NCBI GenBank assembly: GCA_963803165.1
Contig: CAWDLK010000001.1
Location: 124,001 to 188,000, forward strand
Source of the DNA: Changshengia sp963803165
Lineage (GTDB): Bacteria; Chloroflexota; Dormibacteria; Aeolococcales; Aeolococcaceae
Reading direction: 5' to 3'
DNA: 64,000 bases
Shown: positions 37,334 through 49,525 of the stretch, one piece after another
Position numbering within the stretch: the stretch's first letter is position 1
How the letters are laid out: every line of letters starts with the position of its first letter
Position numbers and translations under genes: made by a program
Notes under the pieces: generated by a model
What the model saw: the letters and a program-made list of their open reading frames with translations, nothing else
What the model was told of the DNA's origin: nothing
Databases searched by the model: none

Positions 37334-40300
37334 GGGGCCGACCAAAGGTTGCTGTTGGGATCAAATGTCCATCCCCGGTTGACGAGGATGTTTCTCTCGG
37401 CATTCAGGAACTGCCCAGCAGTGTCTCCAGAAGACGCGTCTCGAATGGTTTGAATACCGGTCCCCAGCTCCTGCCGGAGGACGCTTGAGTTGCGAAGCCA
37501 GTTCAGTTGCGGCGATCCTAGGTCCGGGCTAAGTCTCGGGAGCAACGTGTACTCGCCGGGCTGCAGAGCGCCCGGGGCCTCCAGGTCAGCCGTACGCCCG
37601 ATTACTAGTTGGCTGGCATCGCCCGTTGCCTCTGTGGCGGTCGCTTCGGCGGCGTCGGCACCTACCTCCTCTGCAACCACCTCGGGAGCGTCTGCACCGC
37701 CGGTGACTACGATCGAACCCACCATGACCGTAGTCTGCAGCGTTGCTTCTCCCTGACTTGTACTGAGGGCCGTATGGCACCCTCCGTTGTCATTGTCGCC
37801 ACCGAATGGGTTGCGAAGGCACAGCCCCTGAGCCCAGCTGACGGCGCTGCCCCCGCTGGCGCTCCAAGCCGTCGCTAATCCGCCCCCGACGGCACCCGCC
37901 CATTGACCCGGGCAGAAGCCGGAGCAGGAGTCCGCGTGCTGGGCCGCCTGTTGCGCGTAGTAAGCGGCGGTGGCCGCCTGCGTGGCTATGTTCTGCTGGA
38001 TTGCGCTGACCGTGGCCGCCTCCGTTCCGGCCGGCGCTGCGGCGAAGAGGTGGTTCAACGCCGCCTGGGCGGTCTCGGCCTGCCGCGGTGTCTCGGCGTC
38101 ATTCAGGGCGGTCACGTCGCTCGTCGCCGGCTGATCCACCGCCTGGCTCGCGGCTTCCGCCGCAGCCTGCTTCGCACAGCTGGTAGCGGTTCCGCAGCTT
38201 CCACCAGTGTCGCCGGCGATGCTGTGGCCACTGGGATCCTTGAGGTTCACGGGGTCGGCGTTGGCGTAGGCGTACCGGTCGGCGGTCAGGGGGTCGGTGC
38301 CGACAGAGACGTCGAGGTTTGACGATCCCGGCTGATAGCTGTCGGGGGTCGTAAACGTACCCTTGCTAGGGGAGTAGGAGCGGTTGCCGAATGTGTAATC
38401 GCCCGTCGTCGCGTCGCGCTGGGCGAACTGGTAGCCGAACTCGGTGAGCTGGTTGCCGCTACCGGTCACGCACGGGTTCGTCGAGCTGGTGGGCTGGACC
38501 GGCGAGCCGTAGATGTCGTACTTGAGCACGCACACGGTGTCGCCGTCGTTGGCCGAGCTGGTCACCGCTCCCACATTCCCATCGCCGTCCTCGGTGTACC
38601 ACTGGGTCCCGCCGGAGGCCGACGTGCCTTGAAGCCCAACCGCCTGGGAGGGTGTGCCGCTTGCGTCCATGAGCAGGACCAGGTCGTCCTCGACGCTGCC
38701 ATACCCGTTGCCGGTGGCTGCCTGGCCCTTCTGGATGATCCCGACCTCGCTCCCGGTCGTGGCGTAGTGCTCGTCCCAGAAGCCGTTGGGGTCGGTCCGG
38801 GTCGCCACCCGTCCCAGCGCGTCGTAGGTGGTCGTGGTCACGCTGGTGGCGGTGACCGAACTTCCGCAGGCGGCGGCGAGGGTGCTCGGCGTCGTCTCCT
38901 GGTAGGTCTGGTTGAAGCCGTCATACGCGTACGTCGTGCACCCGTCGGTCTCCAGGCGGCCATCGGCGTCGTAGGCGGCGGAGAGCGACCCCTGGGGGGA
39001 GGTCGTCTCGTTGAGGGTGTCGTTGGCGTTATACGTGTAAGTCGCTGCCTGGGATCCCAGCCCAACGCTGATGCGGTTTCCGTCAGCGTCATAGTTGACA
39101 GGCGCCCACTGGGCGGTGGATGTTGTCTGCTGCTGGCTCTCCTGCGCCGAGGAGGCGACCCGACCATCCGGGTAGTAGGCGGACTCCAGAATGGTGTTGT
39201 CGCCCGCCAGCGCCGCCTCCGACGCCTCCTGCTGGCCGTCGCTGTCATAGCTGTACGCCCACCAGTCCAGGACGGTGGCGCTCGTACTCGGCCCGCATGC
39301 GCTCGTGCTCTGATTCTCGCAGAGCCAGACTTGCTGGGTCGAACCGTCGGGGTTGTACGAGTAGCTGGTGACGTCTCCGTTGGACTGGATCTGGTTGGCG
39401 AGCTGGCCGGTCTCGGTGTAGCTCCGTGTCTCGGTAACCCCAGAGTCCGCAGTGGTCCCCAGCGTGACCGCGTCGTCGGCGGCGTTGTACTGTACGGCCT
39501 CCGTCGCGGTTTGAGAGGTGCCGTTGCGAGCCATGGTCAGGGTGGCCACATCGCCGGCCCCGTCGTAGCTCAATTCGGCGGTGTAGCCGGCCATATCCGG
39601 TCCGCCCTTGGCGCTGATCTGCGCGTCTCCGGTGCCGTCGTTCTCGCTGCGCAGGCTGCCGTCAAGGTAGTAGCTGAGGGTGTCGGTGACGCCCCAGGCT
39701 GCCGTGCCCGCATTGCTGGCGCTGGTCTCGTTGCCCGAGGCGTCATAGGTGAAGGTCTCCGGTGACGTCGCGACCGTGTCCCCGGTCGCAGCCTCGGGGG
39801 GCTCGCTGGCCTGCCTGCCGTCGAGGTAGTAGGTGTCGCTGATCGTCCCCCCGTCGCAGCTCGCGGCCGGTGGACCGCCCACCGGGCAGCCGCTGGTCCC
39901 CACCTCATAGGTGTGCTCGGAGAGCGTTTGGCCAAAGCCGTTGTAGGTGTCGTCCGTTTCCAGGCTCGAGTTCGGCCGCGCCGGGCGGCGTGTTCGTGGT
40001 GAGTAGGAGGTTGTTCCCGCTGTACGTGTAGGTGGTGGGGACCCCACCCGAGTTGGTCGGGTCCTTCGCGGTGGCGCTCGGAGAAGAGACGCTCTTGATG
40101 TTTCCCACCGCGTCGTAGGTGTAGGTCGTCACCTCGGGCGTCCCCGACTCGGTGCCGCTCGGCGTTGAGACACTCTGCTTCCACCCGTTGACCGTGTACT
40201 GGGTGAGCGTCGAGGCTCCGTACCCGTCGGTGCTGCTGATCGGGAGGCCGGCGGCGCTGTAGGTGTCGGTGGTGGTGGTCGGTGGGTCCACGGACGGACT

Positions 40301-43300
40301 GCCGGCGGAGGAACCGGTGGTGCTCAGGTTCAGGCTCTGATCCGACGGCATGGTGGTGCTGAGGAGGAGCCCGTCCGCACTGTACGTCGAGGCCGTCTGG
40401 ACTGTGGCGGGTTGCCCGCTCGCCGTGTCGGGGTTCGGCTGGGTGCTCACCAGGACGTTGCCCTGGGCGTCGTAGACCGCCGTCTGGTTGACGGTCGCCG
40501 GCGCGCCAGAGGCGCTGTCGGGGTCGGGGGACGTGACCTGTGACGTCAGACCGTCATTGGTGTAGGTGAAGCTCTCCTGCTGGGGGGAGCTCCAGCTGCC
40601 ACCGGCGGTGGGCAGGAGCTCGATGGTCACCTCGCTGGCCGCGTTGTACTGCACCGCTGTGATGCAGAGACCCGCCGTCGAGTCGTACGCTGGAACCCCG
40701 GGGATCGTCTGGGGCGCGCCGACGCCGCCAGGGGCCACGGGTACGTTGCCGGTGGTCGGGCACTGTGCCGCCTGGGACGCCTGCCCGGAGAACACGCTGC
40801 TGGCCCCCACCGTGGTCTCGGTTGGGTCGCTGCTGTCGTAACGGGGCACGTACTGGGTGACCGGCCGGTCGTCGGCATCGAAGTCCGTCCGGACCATGTA
40901 CTCGGGATTGGGGGTTGTCGCCGACGTCTCGAAGGCGTCGGCGCTGAACTGGGCGACCTGGTTGCCATCGGGGTCATAGCTCACCCGGGTGTGGATGTTG
41001 ACGCCGCCGTCCGCATCGGTCACCCCCAGCGTGGGGCACCCCACGGTCCCGATGACACCGAAGCTCGGAAAGTTGTTGAAGCAGACGTTGGGAGTGCCGG
41101 TCGTGTTCTCCGCCGCCACCACCGTGTCCAGCGGCCGGTTGTCCGCGTCATACGACACGATAGTGTCGCGAGTGCCCGCCGCCGTGGTCGGCGCGGTCGC
41201 CCCGGACGCTGGTGTGCCAGTGCTCAGGGCAGCGGTCTGGGCTGTCCAGATGCGGTTCCCGGACGGGTCGTACCCGTACCAGCTCACCACGTCCTGGGTG
41301 GGGGTCTGCGGCGTCGCGGTCCAGGCCAGCTGGTCGAGGACGTCGTAGTGGTTGGTCGTGGTCACCCCGTTGGCGTTGGTCGTGGTGGTGACGTTGCCGT
41401 CGGCGTCGTAGGTGGTCGTGGTCACCGCCGGTGCCGGACTGCCCGTGACCGGCGCGTCGGCCGTGTACGAGGTCACCGAGGTGGGCCGGTCGGCGGCATC
41501 ATAGGTGGTGTAGGTGGAGTAGTAGTCGGTGGTGGCGCTGCCTGGACCGTGGCAGCCCCCCGACCCCTGGGTGAACTCCAGGGCGGGGCAGCTCTCCACG
41601 GCGTTCCCGTCTGGGTCGTAGACGGTCGCCGAGGTGAGGGTGCGGTAGGTGCCATCCCACCGCGGGGTGACCGTCTCGATGACGCGGTGGTAGGCGTCGT
41701 AGACGTAGGTGGTGACGGTCGGCTCGCTGGAGCCGACCAGGTCCGACACCTCCGACGCCGGAGCCTGGATGCTGATGACGTTGTCCACGCCGTCGTAGGT
41801 GGTCGTGGTGGTGCAGATCACCTCCCCTCCGCTCGGCCAGGGCGCTGCGCTCGAGGTGGTGCAGCCGGTGGGGTTGGGACCGGCGCTCTCGGCGGAGCGG
41901 CCCACCGTCTCGGTGACCTCGCGGTTGACCGCATCATACGAGTAGGTCGTGATGTCGCCCATCCCATCGGTGGTTTGGACGAGGTTGCCGTAGATGTCGT
42001 AGACGTTGGTGGTGTGGGGGCTGCCGGTCTCGGTCGCCTCCACCGGCTGCCGCACCGTCAGCACCTCGCCGGCGGGGTTGTAGGTGGTGCAGGTGTCGTA
42101 CTTGCCGACCGTCGGGCACGAGGGATAGCCCACTCCGCCCTGGTTGCCCCGTGCCGTCCTCTCCCCCAGGTTGTTGCCGTCGGCATCGACCTGGTAGGTG
42201 GTGACGTTGCCCAGGGCGTCGGTCTGGCTCAGGGCGTAGAGCCCCGGCGTGGCGGTGCACGAGGTCGCGTACAGCGTCTGCGTGTAGTCCGGCGCGGCTG
42301 GGGAGCTGCAGGTACCGGGGTAGTCGCTGAGCGGCAGGCCCGCCTGCGCGGTGGCGTCGCGGTCCCAGGTTCTCTCCAACTGGCCCTCGGCGTCATAGCC
42401 GTAGGCCACGAACTCGCCGGTGGGGTCGGTCACTCCGGCCAGCCAGCCGCCCGCCGAGGTCGTCCCGGAGAGGTCGGTGGCGCTGTTCGGGTAGTAGGTG
42501 TAGGTGTAGGCACCCCCGGTCTCACTCCCATCGTTCTCGTCCGGGGTGCTCATCATGAGCCGCTGGCCCCACTGGTCGTAGGTGTAGGTGGTGACGGTGG
42601 AGTGCACCCCGTCCTTGGTCGGTGCCGTCTGCGTGCACAACAGCCCGGTGTTGTCCCCAGCTCCCGAGCAGGGGTCGGTCGACCCGATCGGCAGCCCCGC
42701 TCCCACGGCCGTATTGGTATCCCGCGCGTAGGTTGTCGCGTAGGCCATGTAGCCGGCGGCGGGGCCGGTGCCACTGGAGTTGAGATCGGCGTTGCCGTCG
42801 GGACTGAGGACGCCGGTCTGGTCACTCACCACGAAGATGGTCGAGGCGTCCCGGCGCGGACCGCCCGTGGATGTCACCGCACCGTCGCCCGCGATTGTGT
42901 CCGTGAAGGTCCTGACCGTCCCGCTCGCCTCCACATACTGGGCAAGATAGGAGGTCGTCGTGATGACGTTGGTGGGCGAGTCGACGTCGTCCTGGATCAG
43001 GATCCCGCCCTCGTCGTTGTACGTGTAGAGGGTCTCCCGGTTGGGCGTCTGCCCGCTGTCAAGACCCAGCTCGAGGATCTCGCAGAGGTTGTTGTCCGGC
43101 TCGTGGTCGGGCTGCTGGCAGGTCGAGCCGGTGGTGTCCCAGTCGTAGAGGGTGGTGTGCAGCCAGATTCCGGCAGGTCCACCCTGGGTGGTCGAGGTCG
43201 AGCCCTCGTCGACCACGCCCACCCGCCCCAGCGGGTCCACCTGGGCGAAGTGCTCCTCCTCGGTCCCGGTGATGGCGTTGACCACCGCCCCCTTGGCCCC

Positions 43301-46300
43301 GTAGGTGTAGGCGGTCTCCGTCCCCAGCAGGTCGGTCACGTCGCTGATCACGGCCGGACCGCCGATTGTGGACGTCGCGTAGCTGAACGTCACGGTGTTG
43401 CCGTCGGGGTTCTGGGCGCTGCAGAGCTGGCTGGCGCTGCCGCCACAGCCCCCGTAGGTGTAGTGCAGCTCCGTTGCGCTCGGGTTGATGACGTTGACCA
43501 GGTCGCCCGCCGAGTTGTCCTGGTAGCTCGTCACCTCTCCGGCTGGATCGCTGATGTTGACCTCGGTCCCGCCGCTCCAGGTCGTGTAGACGAGGCTGTA
43601 GGCGCGGTCGCCGCCACCGTCTTCGCCGACCCCGATGAGCTGACCGCCGCTGTAGGTGTAGTACACCGTGTTGCCGAGGGCGTCGCGGACTGAGAGCAGG
43701 CTGCCACTGGCGCTGTACTCCTCTCTCACCCCATCTGTGGTCATCACCGCATAGCCCAACACCTGGGCGTTGGAGGCGGTCAGGCCGGTGCACGCACCCG
43801 TGCTCGACTCCACGTAACGCCACATGCTCGCGTGCACGCCAGCCTCGGGGCTGTAGACCGTGTCCACGCACAGCTGGTCGTACCCGCTCCCCGGGGCGAG
43901 GATGGTGGGCACCAGCGGCCCCAGCGGGCCGGTGGTGGCCCCCAGACTGGTGACGTCGATCGGCGTCGACAGCGGCGTGGGCTCGAACGCCACACCCGCC
44001 CCACTGCCCGTGATCAGGGTGATCGCCACCCCTCCGCTCACCTGCTCGCCCTGAGGTACCCGCAGTGCCACCCCGCCCAGATCGTCCCCCGCGGAGACGA
44101 AGGAGGTGATCCACCCCTGGCCGACCGGCTCGGCCCCGGGCTGGAGGGTCGCCTCGCTGTCGTAGGCGCGGACCATGTCCAGGCTGAGATCGCCGTGGAG
44201 CTGCATGGTGCCGCCGTCCTGCTGCGTGATGAGCAGGTTGCCGTCGGCGGCGTTGACCTCGGCCGTGCCCCCGGGCCCGAGTGTGGTGCTGACGAACGTC
44301 CACCACTGCTGTGCGCCCAAGCCCCCGTCGCAGACCAGCGACTGAGCCGAGCCCAGCCCGCCCAGACCGGTTGTCGCGTCGGCGACGATCGCTGTGAGCA
44401 ACGGATCGGAGCACGCGGAGTCACTCCCCATGGCCGTCACCGCCGCCGTCACCGTGACCGGAGCCGAACCCAGCACCAGCCCGGCCACGGTGATCTGGGA
44501 CGCTCCCACGGTGCACGTGACCCCCGCGACACTCGCGCAGCTCGTGCCCCCGACCAAAACGGTCCCACCGGACCCGTCGAAGCCCGTTCCCGAGAGGGGT
44601 ATGGACAGGTTCACCGTCTCCGACGACGGCGCCACCGCCGGCTTGAAGGCGGCGACGATGGCTCCGAAGTCATTGGTGGTCCCGCCCATGGTCATGGACT
44701 GACCACCGCTCGACGCCGAGAGCTCGTCCTCGAGTCCGGCGTTGTAGTTGTTGGTGGACTTCGCCTGCTCCCGGAGGCTGAAACCGCTGCCGGCGGTGAA
44801 GCCGGAGCCGACGCTGGTCTCGCCGGCGATGCCCAGGACCAGCTCGCCGGCTCCTCCGATGGCGGGCGTCGGCCCAGCGCTGAGCGTGGTGGTGCCACTC
44901 CCGCTGGCGCCGAGAAGCTGGTCGAGGGGGGTTGAGCCGGCGACACCGGAGTATTCGGCCACCGCGAGAGCGACGTTGGCACCGGTGACGGTGACCGTGA
45001 CGCTGCCGGCCTTCGAATTGGCCAGGTACCAGAGCTCCACGTGGCCATTGCCGTAGGGCTCGGACAGAGCCTTTGTCCACGCGCCGTTCACGTTGTCGGA
45101 GACACCGGTGATCGGATCGGTGCCGGAGTCCTTGGTGGTGATGCCCAGCACCAGCAGGTCACCGGCGACGACGCTGTTCGAGAGACTAACGGTCTTGCCG
45201 GTCGATTCGGCACCCTGCACGAAGGCGGGCGTCTCCTCTCCGCTGCCCACACCGCTCTCGGGCGTCACCGTCGCCGTCACGGTCCCGCTCTGGCCGCGTG
45301 CGAACTCCGAGGAGCTGAGGCTCACGGAGACCTGCGGGGCCGGCCCCGGCGCGTACTGCCCCTCGAGCTGCGCCTGGGTGAGCGCCGACGGGTACACGCC
45401 CGCATCGCTGATGGCGCCCTGGAGGTAGTTGCCCCAGCTCGGGCAGGCATCCGCGCACGAATCCGCGCCGATCGCACCCGGATCGCTGGACGCGTAGGTG
45501 ACCGACCCGCGCGAACTGCTTCCGCCCGAGACCGCCTCGACCCCGTTGACGTACCCGGCGATCTGCCCGGTCGCGGTGACGGTCAGGTCCAGGCGACTCC
45601 ACTGATCCAGGGGGACGACGGCGCTCGTGGACTGCACAGTGTAGAAGGTGTCGTTGATGACAACCATGCCGAGGAGCTGACACTCCGTGTCGATGGCCAG
45701 CATCACGCCCGGATCACCGGTCGCCAGCACCAGAGCTCCCTGGTTGCTCCCGCACGAGGTGGGATCGACCCAGGCCTCGAGGGTGACCGGCAGCGAGATC
45801 TGAACAGATGAAGGGAGGGTCACGTAGCCCCCGGAGCCGTCCAGGCTGACCGCCGATCCCGCTCCGGGGGGACCGTCCACCCCGTAGGTGACGCCCGAGG
45901 AGGTGAAGGTCCCGCTGTTGCCGTTCCCGGAGGTGTCCGCGGCCGTGCAGCACCCGGTGTCGTCGAGGGGATAGAACGCGAGGGGATCGTCGGCCGCAGC
46001 CGTCTTCGTCTGCATGGCGGCCGCCGCCGGACCCTGCCCGGAGGCGTTGGTGGCCGCCACGGTGAAGGAGTAGGCGGTCCCGTTGCTGAGCCCGGTCACC
46101 ATCGCGGAGACGGCCGAGGCCCCGACGCTGGTCGTTCCGACCTTGGTGGAGCCCTTGTAGGTCGTGACCTTGTAGCCGGTAACCGGGCTGCCGTCGGCGG
46201 GGGCGGCCTGCCAGCTGACCGTCACCTCCTTGTTGCCGGCCACGGCGGTGACACCCGTCGGTGGCGCGGGCAGTGTCGCCGCACCCGTGGACGGCGCCGA

Positions 46301-49300
46301 CGGCGCACCTGTGCCCATCGCGTTCTGGGCAGCGACGGTGAACGAGTAGGTCTCGCCACTCACGAGCCCGGTCAGCGTCGAAGGGCTGGAGGCGACGTCG
46401 ATCGCCGGCTGAGGCTGGGAATTGAGTGACGGAATGATCCAGTAGCCGGTGATCGCCGATCCGCCGGTGCTGGAGGGGGCCGTCCATCTCACGGTCTCCT
46501 GGCCCGAGCTTCCGGTTGCCGAGACGGCGGTGGGAGCCCCCGGGGTGGTCGGCGTCTCGAACGTGGCCGCACTCGACCAGCCGGTCGCGGAGCTGTACTG
46601 GTCACGGCCGATGGCCTCCCAGTAGTAGGTCTCGCCCGGTCCCAGGTCGTCGGCGGGCACCGTCCAGGAGGGGCTCGATTCCCACGGGCTGGTGGTCACG
46701 TAGGCGCCGAAGTCGCTGCGCGTGCTCACCTGGAACTGGTAGCCGGTGCAGCCGGTGCATGCGGCGGCCGTGAGGGTGGGCTCGAGGGACGCGCCACTCC
46801 CCGGCGTGATCAGCGCCCCTCCCGTGGGCGATGACGGGCCCGGCGGGGACGAGGCCAGGACGTCGAAGGGCCCAACGGCGCCTCCGTACTGCGAGAACCA
46901 CTCGCCGGTCTGCGTGTTGTAGATGTCGAAGGCGAGCTGGTACGATCCCGCCCCCACGCCCAGCGCCGACATCGCCGCGATGTTGGCGGTCACCCAGACC
47001 CCCGACCCCGGATTGACGGTGACGGGGAAGGCGGAGGTCGTCCCCGACGCCGGGGCTCCCGTCACTCCATTGGCGACGGCGCTCTGCGTACCGGCGGTGA
47101 GCACATGGTAGGAGACCTCATAGCTGCCGCCGGCGGGCCACGGGTTCCCCCCCTGGTTGACCACGTACACGGGCATGGTCGTTGACGATGCATCCGACCA
47201 GGGGGGTGCGGATGGGGTCGGGAAAGGCTGGTTGCCGCTCTGAGCTGTCGGTGACGGATCCGCCGCACTGTCCTGGAATCCCCAGTTGACCGGGCCCGAT
47301 CCGTATAACGTCGACGCGGAGGACCAGTTGGTGTTCACATCGCCCGAGCTGTTCACGCCGACCGCCCGCCAGTACGACGTGTAGCCATCGGCGAGGCACG
47401 AAGACGTGGTCTGCCACGACGTTGACGACACCACGGGCGACAAGCAGTTGTAAGTGGTGAAGGTCGGGTCCGTGCTCACTTCGTACTGGTAGTCGCTGCA
47501 CCCCGCGCACCCGTTGATGCTGAGGGTTGCGCTCGGACTCCCCGACCCGGAAGCCACCGCGGTCGCCCCGTTCGGCGGTGATGCGAGGGAGGGAGCCGGA
47601 CCCAGGTTGTAGGTGACAGCGACGAACGATGCACCCCCGGTGTCCGTGTCGTAGGCGGCCAGCTGCATCCAGTAGTTGGAGCTGGTGTTCCCGTCGGAGG
47701 TGATCACCATGCCGTCATTGGCGGCCGCCCCATCGGTCCACTGCTGGACCCATTGGGTGATGCCGACCGACGCCCAGTTGCGGGTGCCATAGCAGACGTT
47801 GCCCCAGTTGGCTGAGACGCTCCCCGTGGCACCGTTGCTGGAGTTGTACGGGAGCCCACTGTCCCAGGTCGCCCCCAGGCTGAAGGGCGAGGTGGCCTGC
47901 CACATCCAGAAGGTCTCGGCGGAGCACAGGGAGGTCCAGTCGAAGTAGCCGTACCAGGTCGCCGAGACGATGCTGGCGCCGTCCAGGTCGGAGATGCCCG
48001 GGTAATAGAGTGAGGTCTCGTTGTACCCCGTCGTGCTGCTGCTGTACTCGCCGATCCAGTCCGTGTAGTCGCTCTCGCCGCTGGTCCAGTACCCGTTGTA
48101 GTTGCAGGTTGGGCAGTACGTGCTCACGAACACGTCGTATCCGTTTCCATTCCCGGGCGTGTTCGATTGCCACCCGTACGTAGGGTCGATGGTGACCGGA
48201 TACACCCGCGCGGGATCACGCAGCCACGTTCCAGAGGCGATGACGTCCAGCCAGCTCCCACCCGGCCCCAGGCCGTAGCTGAGCGACGTGGAAGCACTGA
48301 GGCCGGTCTCCTCGTTGAAGTTGCTGTCCCCCATCGTCCCCGGCGGCAGGGAGAAGACCACGCTGCCCGTAGCGTTCGCGAAATCCACGTCACCGTCGGA
48401 GTCCAGAGCTGCCGTGAGTCCCGTCGTGGTCAGCGGGAACCGATAAACGGCGTCTCCGGTGCCCGTGGGCGGTTCCTGGAGCACGATCAGTTGGGTCAGC
48501 GCATCCACGGTGTCAATGAACTCGAGCTTCGTGGCGGGCCAGGCATCGGCGTAGGTGACCTTGGTGCCGCCGGAGATCGATGCCTTCACCGGCTCAGCCG
48601 CTACTGCTCCGGTAACTTCCCGGCTCCCCGCCACCTCCAGCCCCTGCGTGGGCGTGCCGAAGGTGACCGAGTTGGCCCCCTGAGTGAGCGTGAGGACGTC
48701 GGGATCGCTGAGTGAGCCCGCGAGTCGCACCCCCACGGGGCCGCCTCCGTCGGTGATCGAGCCATCGGCTCGCAGCGACAGATCGGGGTTGATCGCCACC
48801 CAGTTACCCTGAGCGTCCTGGTAGTTGACGGGAGACTGGTACACGTGAGCGGTCAGGGTTCCGTCGGCGTTGGCGTAGGTGGTCGTCGTCGAGTTGTCCA
48901 GGACCGGAACTTCCTGGCTCACCCCCTGCTTGAAACCCGTGATCTTCTTGCCCTTGGCGGCCTTGCGCGCCGCCGCCCACGCCTGCTCCAGGGCCGACTC
49001 CTCGCCCAGTTGCGGCGGCGTCAGCTTGGTGGGAGCCTTGCCGTTGCCCGCGCTCCAGGTGTCCCCGTGGATCGGGGAGGGGTGCTCCGCCTGGTTGCCA
49101 CCCTCGGCCAGCAGCGCGGCGGCCGCCACCTGGGACTGGCTGGGCGACAGGGGTGAAGCCGACGAGCTCGAGCGGTTTCCGCTGGTCCCGGGGGCGGGGG
49201 TCAGGGTCTGACCGACCACGGCCAGGGCGCCCACTGCCACCAGGAGCAGTGCGCGTCCGCCGGTGACCGACGCTCTCTTCCGGCCGGAAGGGCCTGGACT

Positions 49301-49354
49301 CAGCCGACCAGGGACCGGCGGCTCTTCCGTGTGCTGGGGGGGGCTCGTCGCCAT
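37330..49354 (-). CDS. giant Rhs/YD-repeat polymorphic toxin (WapA-like), one frameshift
   Basis: About 4,007 residues once one extra base near 39970 is removed (TPPGAA must rejoin NSSLETDDTYNGFG). The N-terminus has a signal anchor (GRALLLVAVGALAVVGQTL, residues 33-52). A DNRLRE-like region follows at about 390-590. Two fibronectin III domains lie near 940-1110, and a LamG-like domain near 1170-1290. A DUF6531-like segment starts near 1725. YD repeats run from about 1900 to 3600 (YDADGNVTTTTNANG, YDPSGNRIW). The RHS core ends in RYAYANADPVNLKDPSGH near 3710. Then comes an Ala-rich linker, the J codons (ATATEATG, near 3905) and the roughly 100-residue tip 1 (QLNWLRNSSVLRQELGTGI, FLNAERNILVNRGWTFDPNS). 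It is probably exported and anchored, delivering tip 1 to neighbours. Confidence 0.88.
37628..37638. repeat. J core site (copy 6), inside the Rhs gene
   Basis: GCCTCTGTGGC encoding part of ATATEATG between the Rhs linker and tip 1. This is the only J copy inside a full-length secretion scaffold and is the natural recipient site for tip exchange. Confidence 0.75.
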
Positions 49355-49443
49355 GGTGGGGATGCCTCCTCGTCGGCCATGCGGACACTCAGCCGCCCAT
49401 GCGGCTTGGCAACGAGGGCATCCCCGCCCCCTCGTCGCACGGT

Positions 49444-49472
49444 AGGTTACAAAGTCCGTTGCGCTCGGTCAA
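49444..49472 (-). promoter_or_regulatory. putative sigma-70-type promoter of the Rhs gene
   Basis: On the minus strand TTGACC (49472 to 49467) and TAACCT (49449 to 49444) are 17 bases apart. They lie about 90 bases upstream of the Rhs ATG, which has a GAGGAGGC ribosome-binding site a few bases before it. The rest of the 171-base gap to the biotin carboxylase gene shows no other clear signal. Confidence 0.55.
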
Positions 49473-49525
49473 TAAGCATTTGGTTTTTAGACAGACGGTG
49501 GAACCAGGCAGAGGGGCCAAACGAC

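Noticed and set aside
19500..37600. CRISPR array or integron attC array
   Set aside because: The repeats are too few, too widely spaced and lie inside coding junctions. No cas genes are present, and the recombinase lacks an obvious integron-type insertion domain by eye.
22330..37638. J copies as mere codon similarity in an Ala/Thr/Glu linker
   Set aside because: Codon choice is fixed over 11 bases in five copies, and at three of them the identity between repeat units stops exactly at the core. A conserved peptide alone would not explain that.
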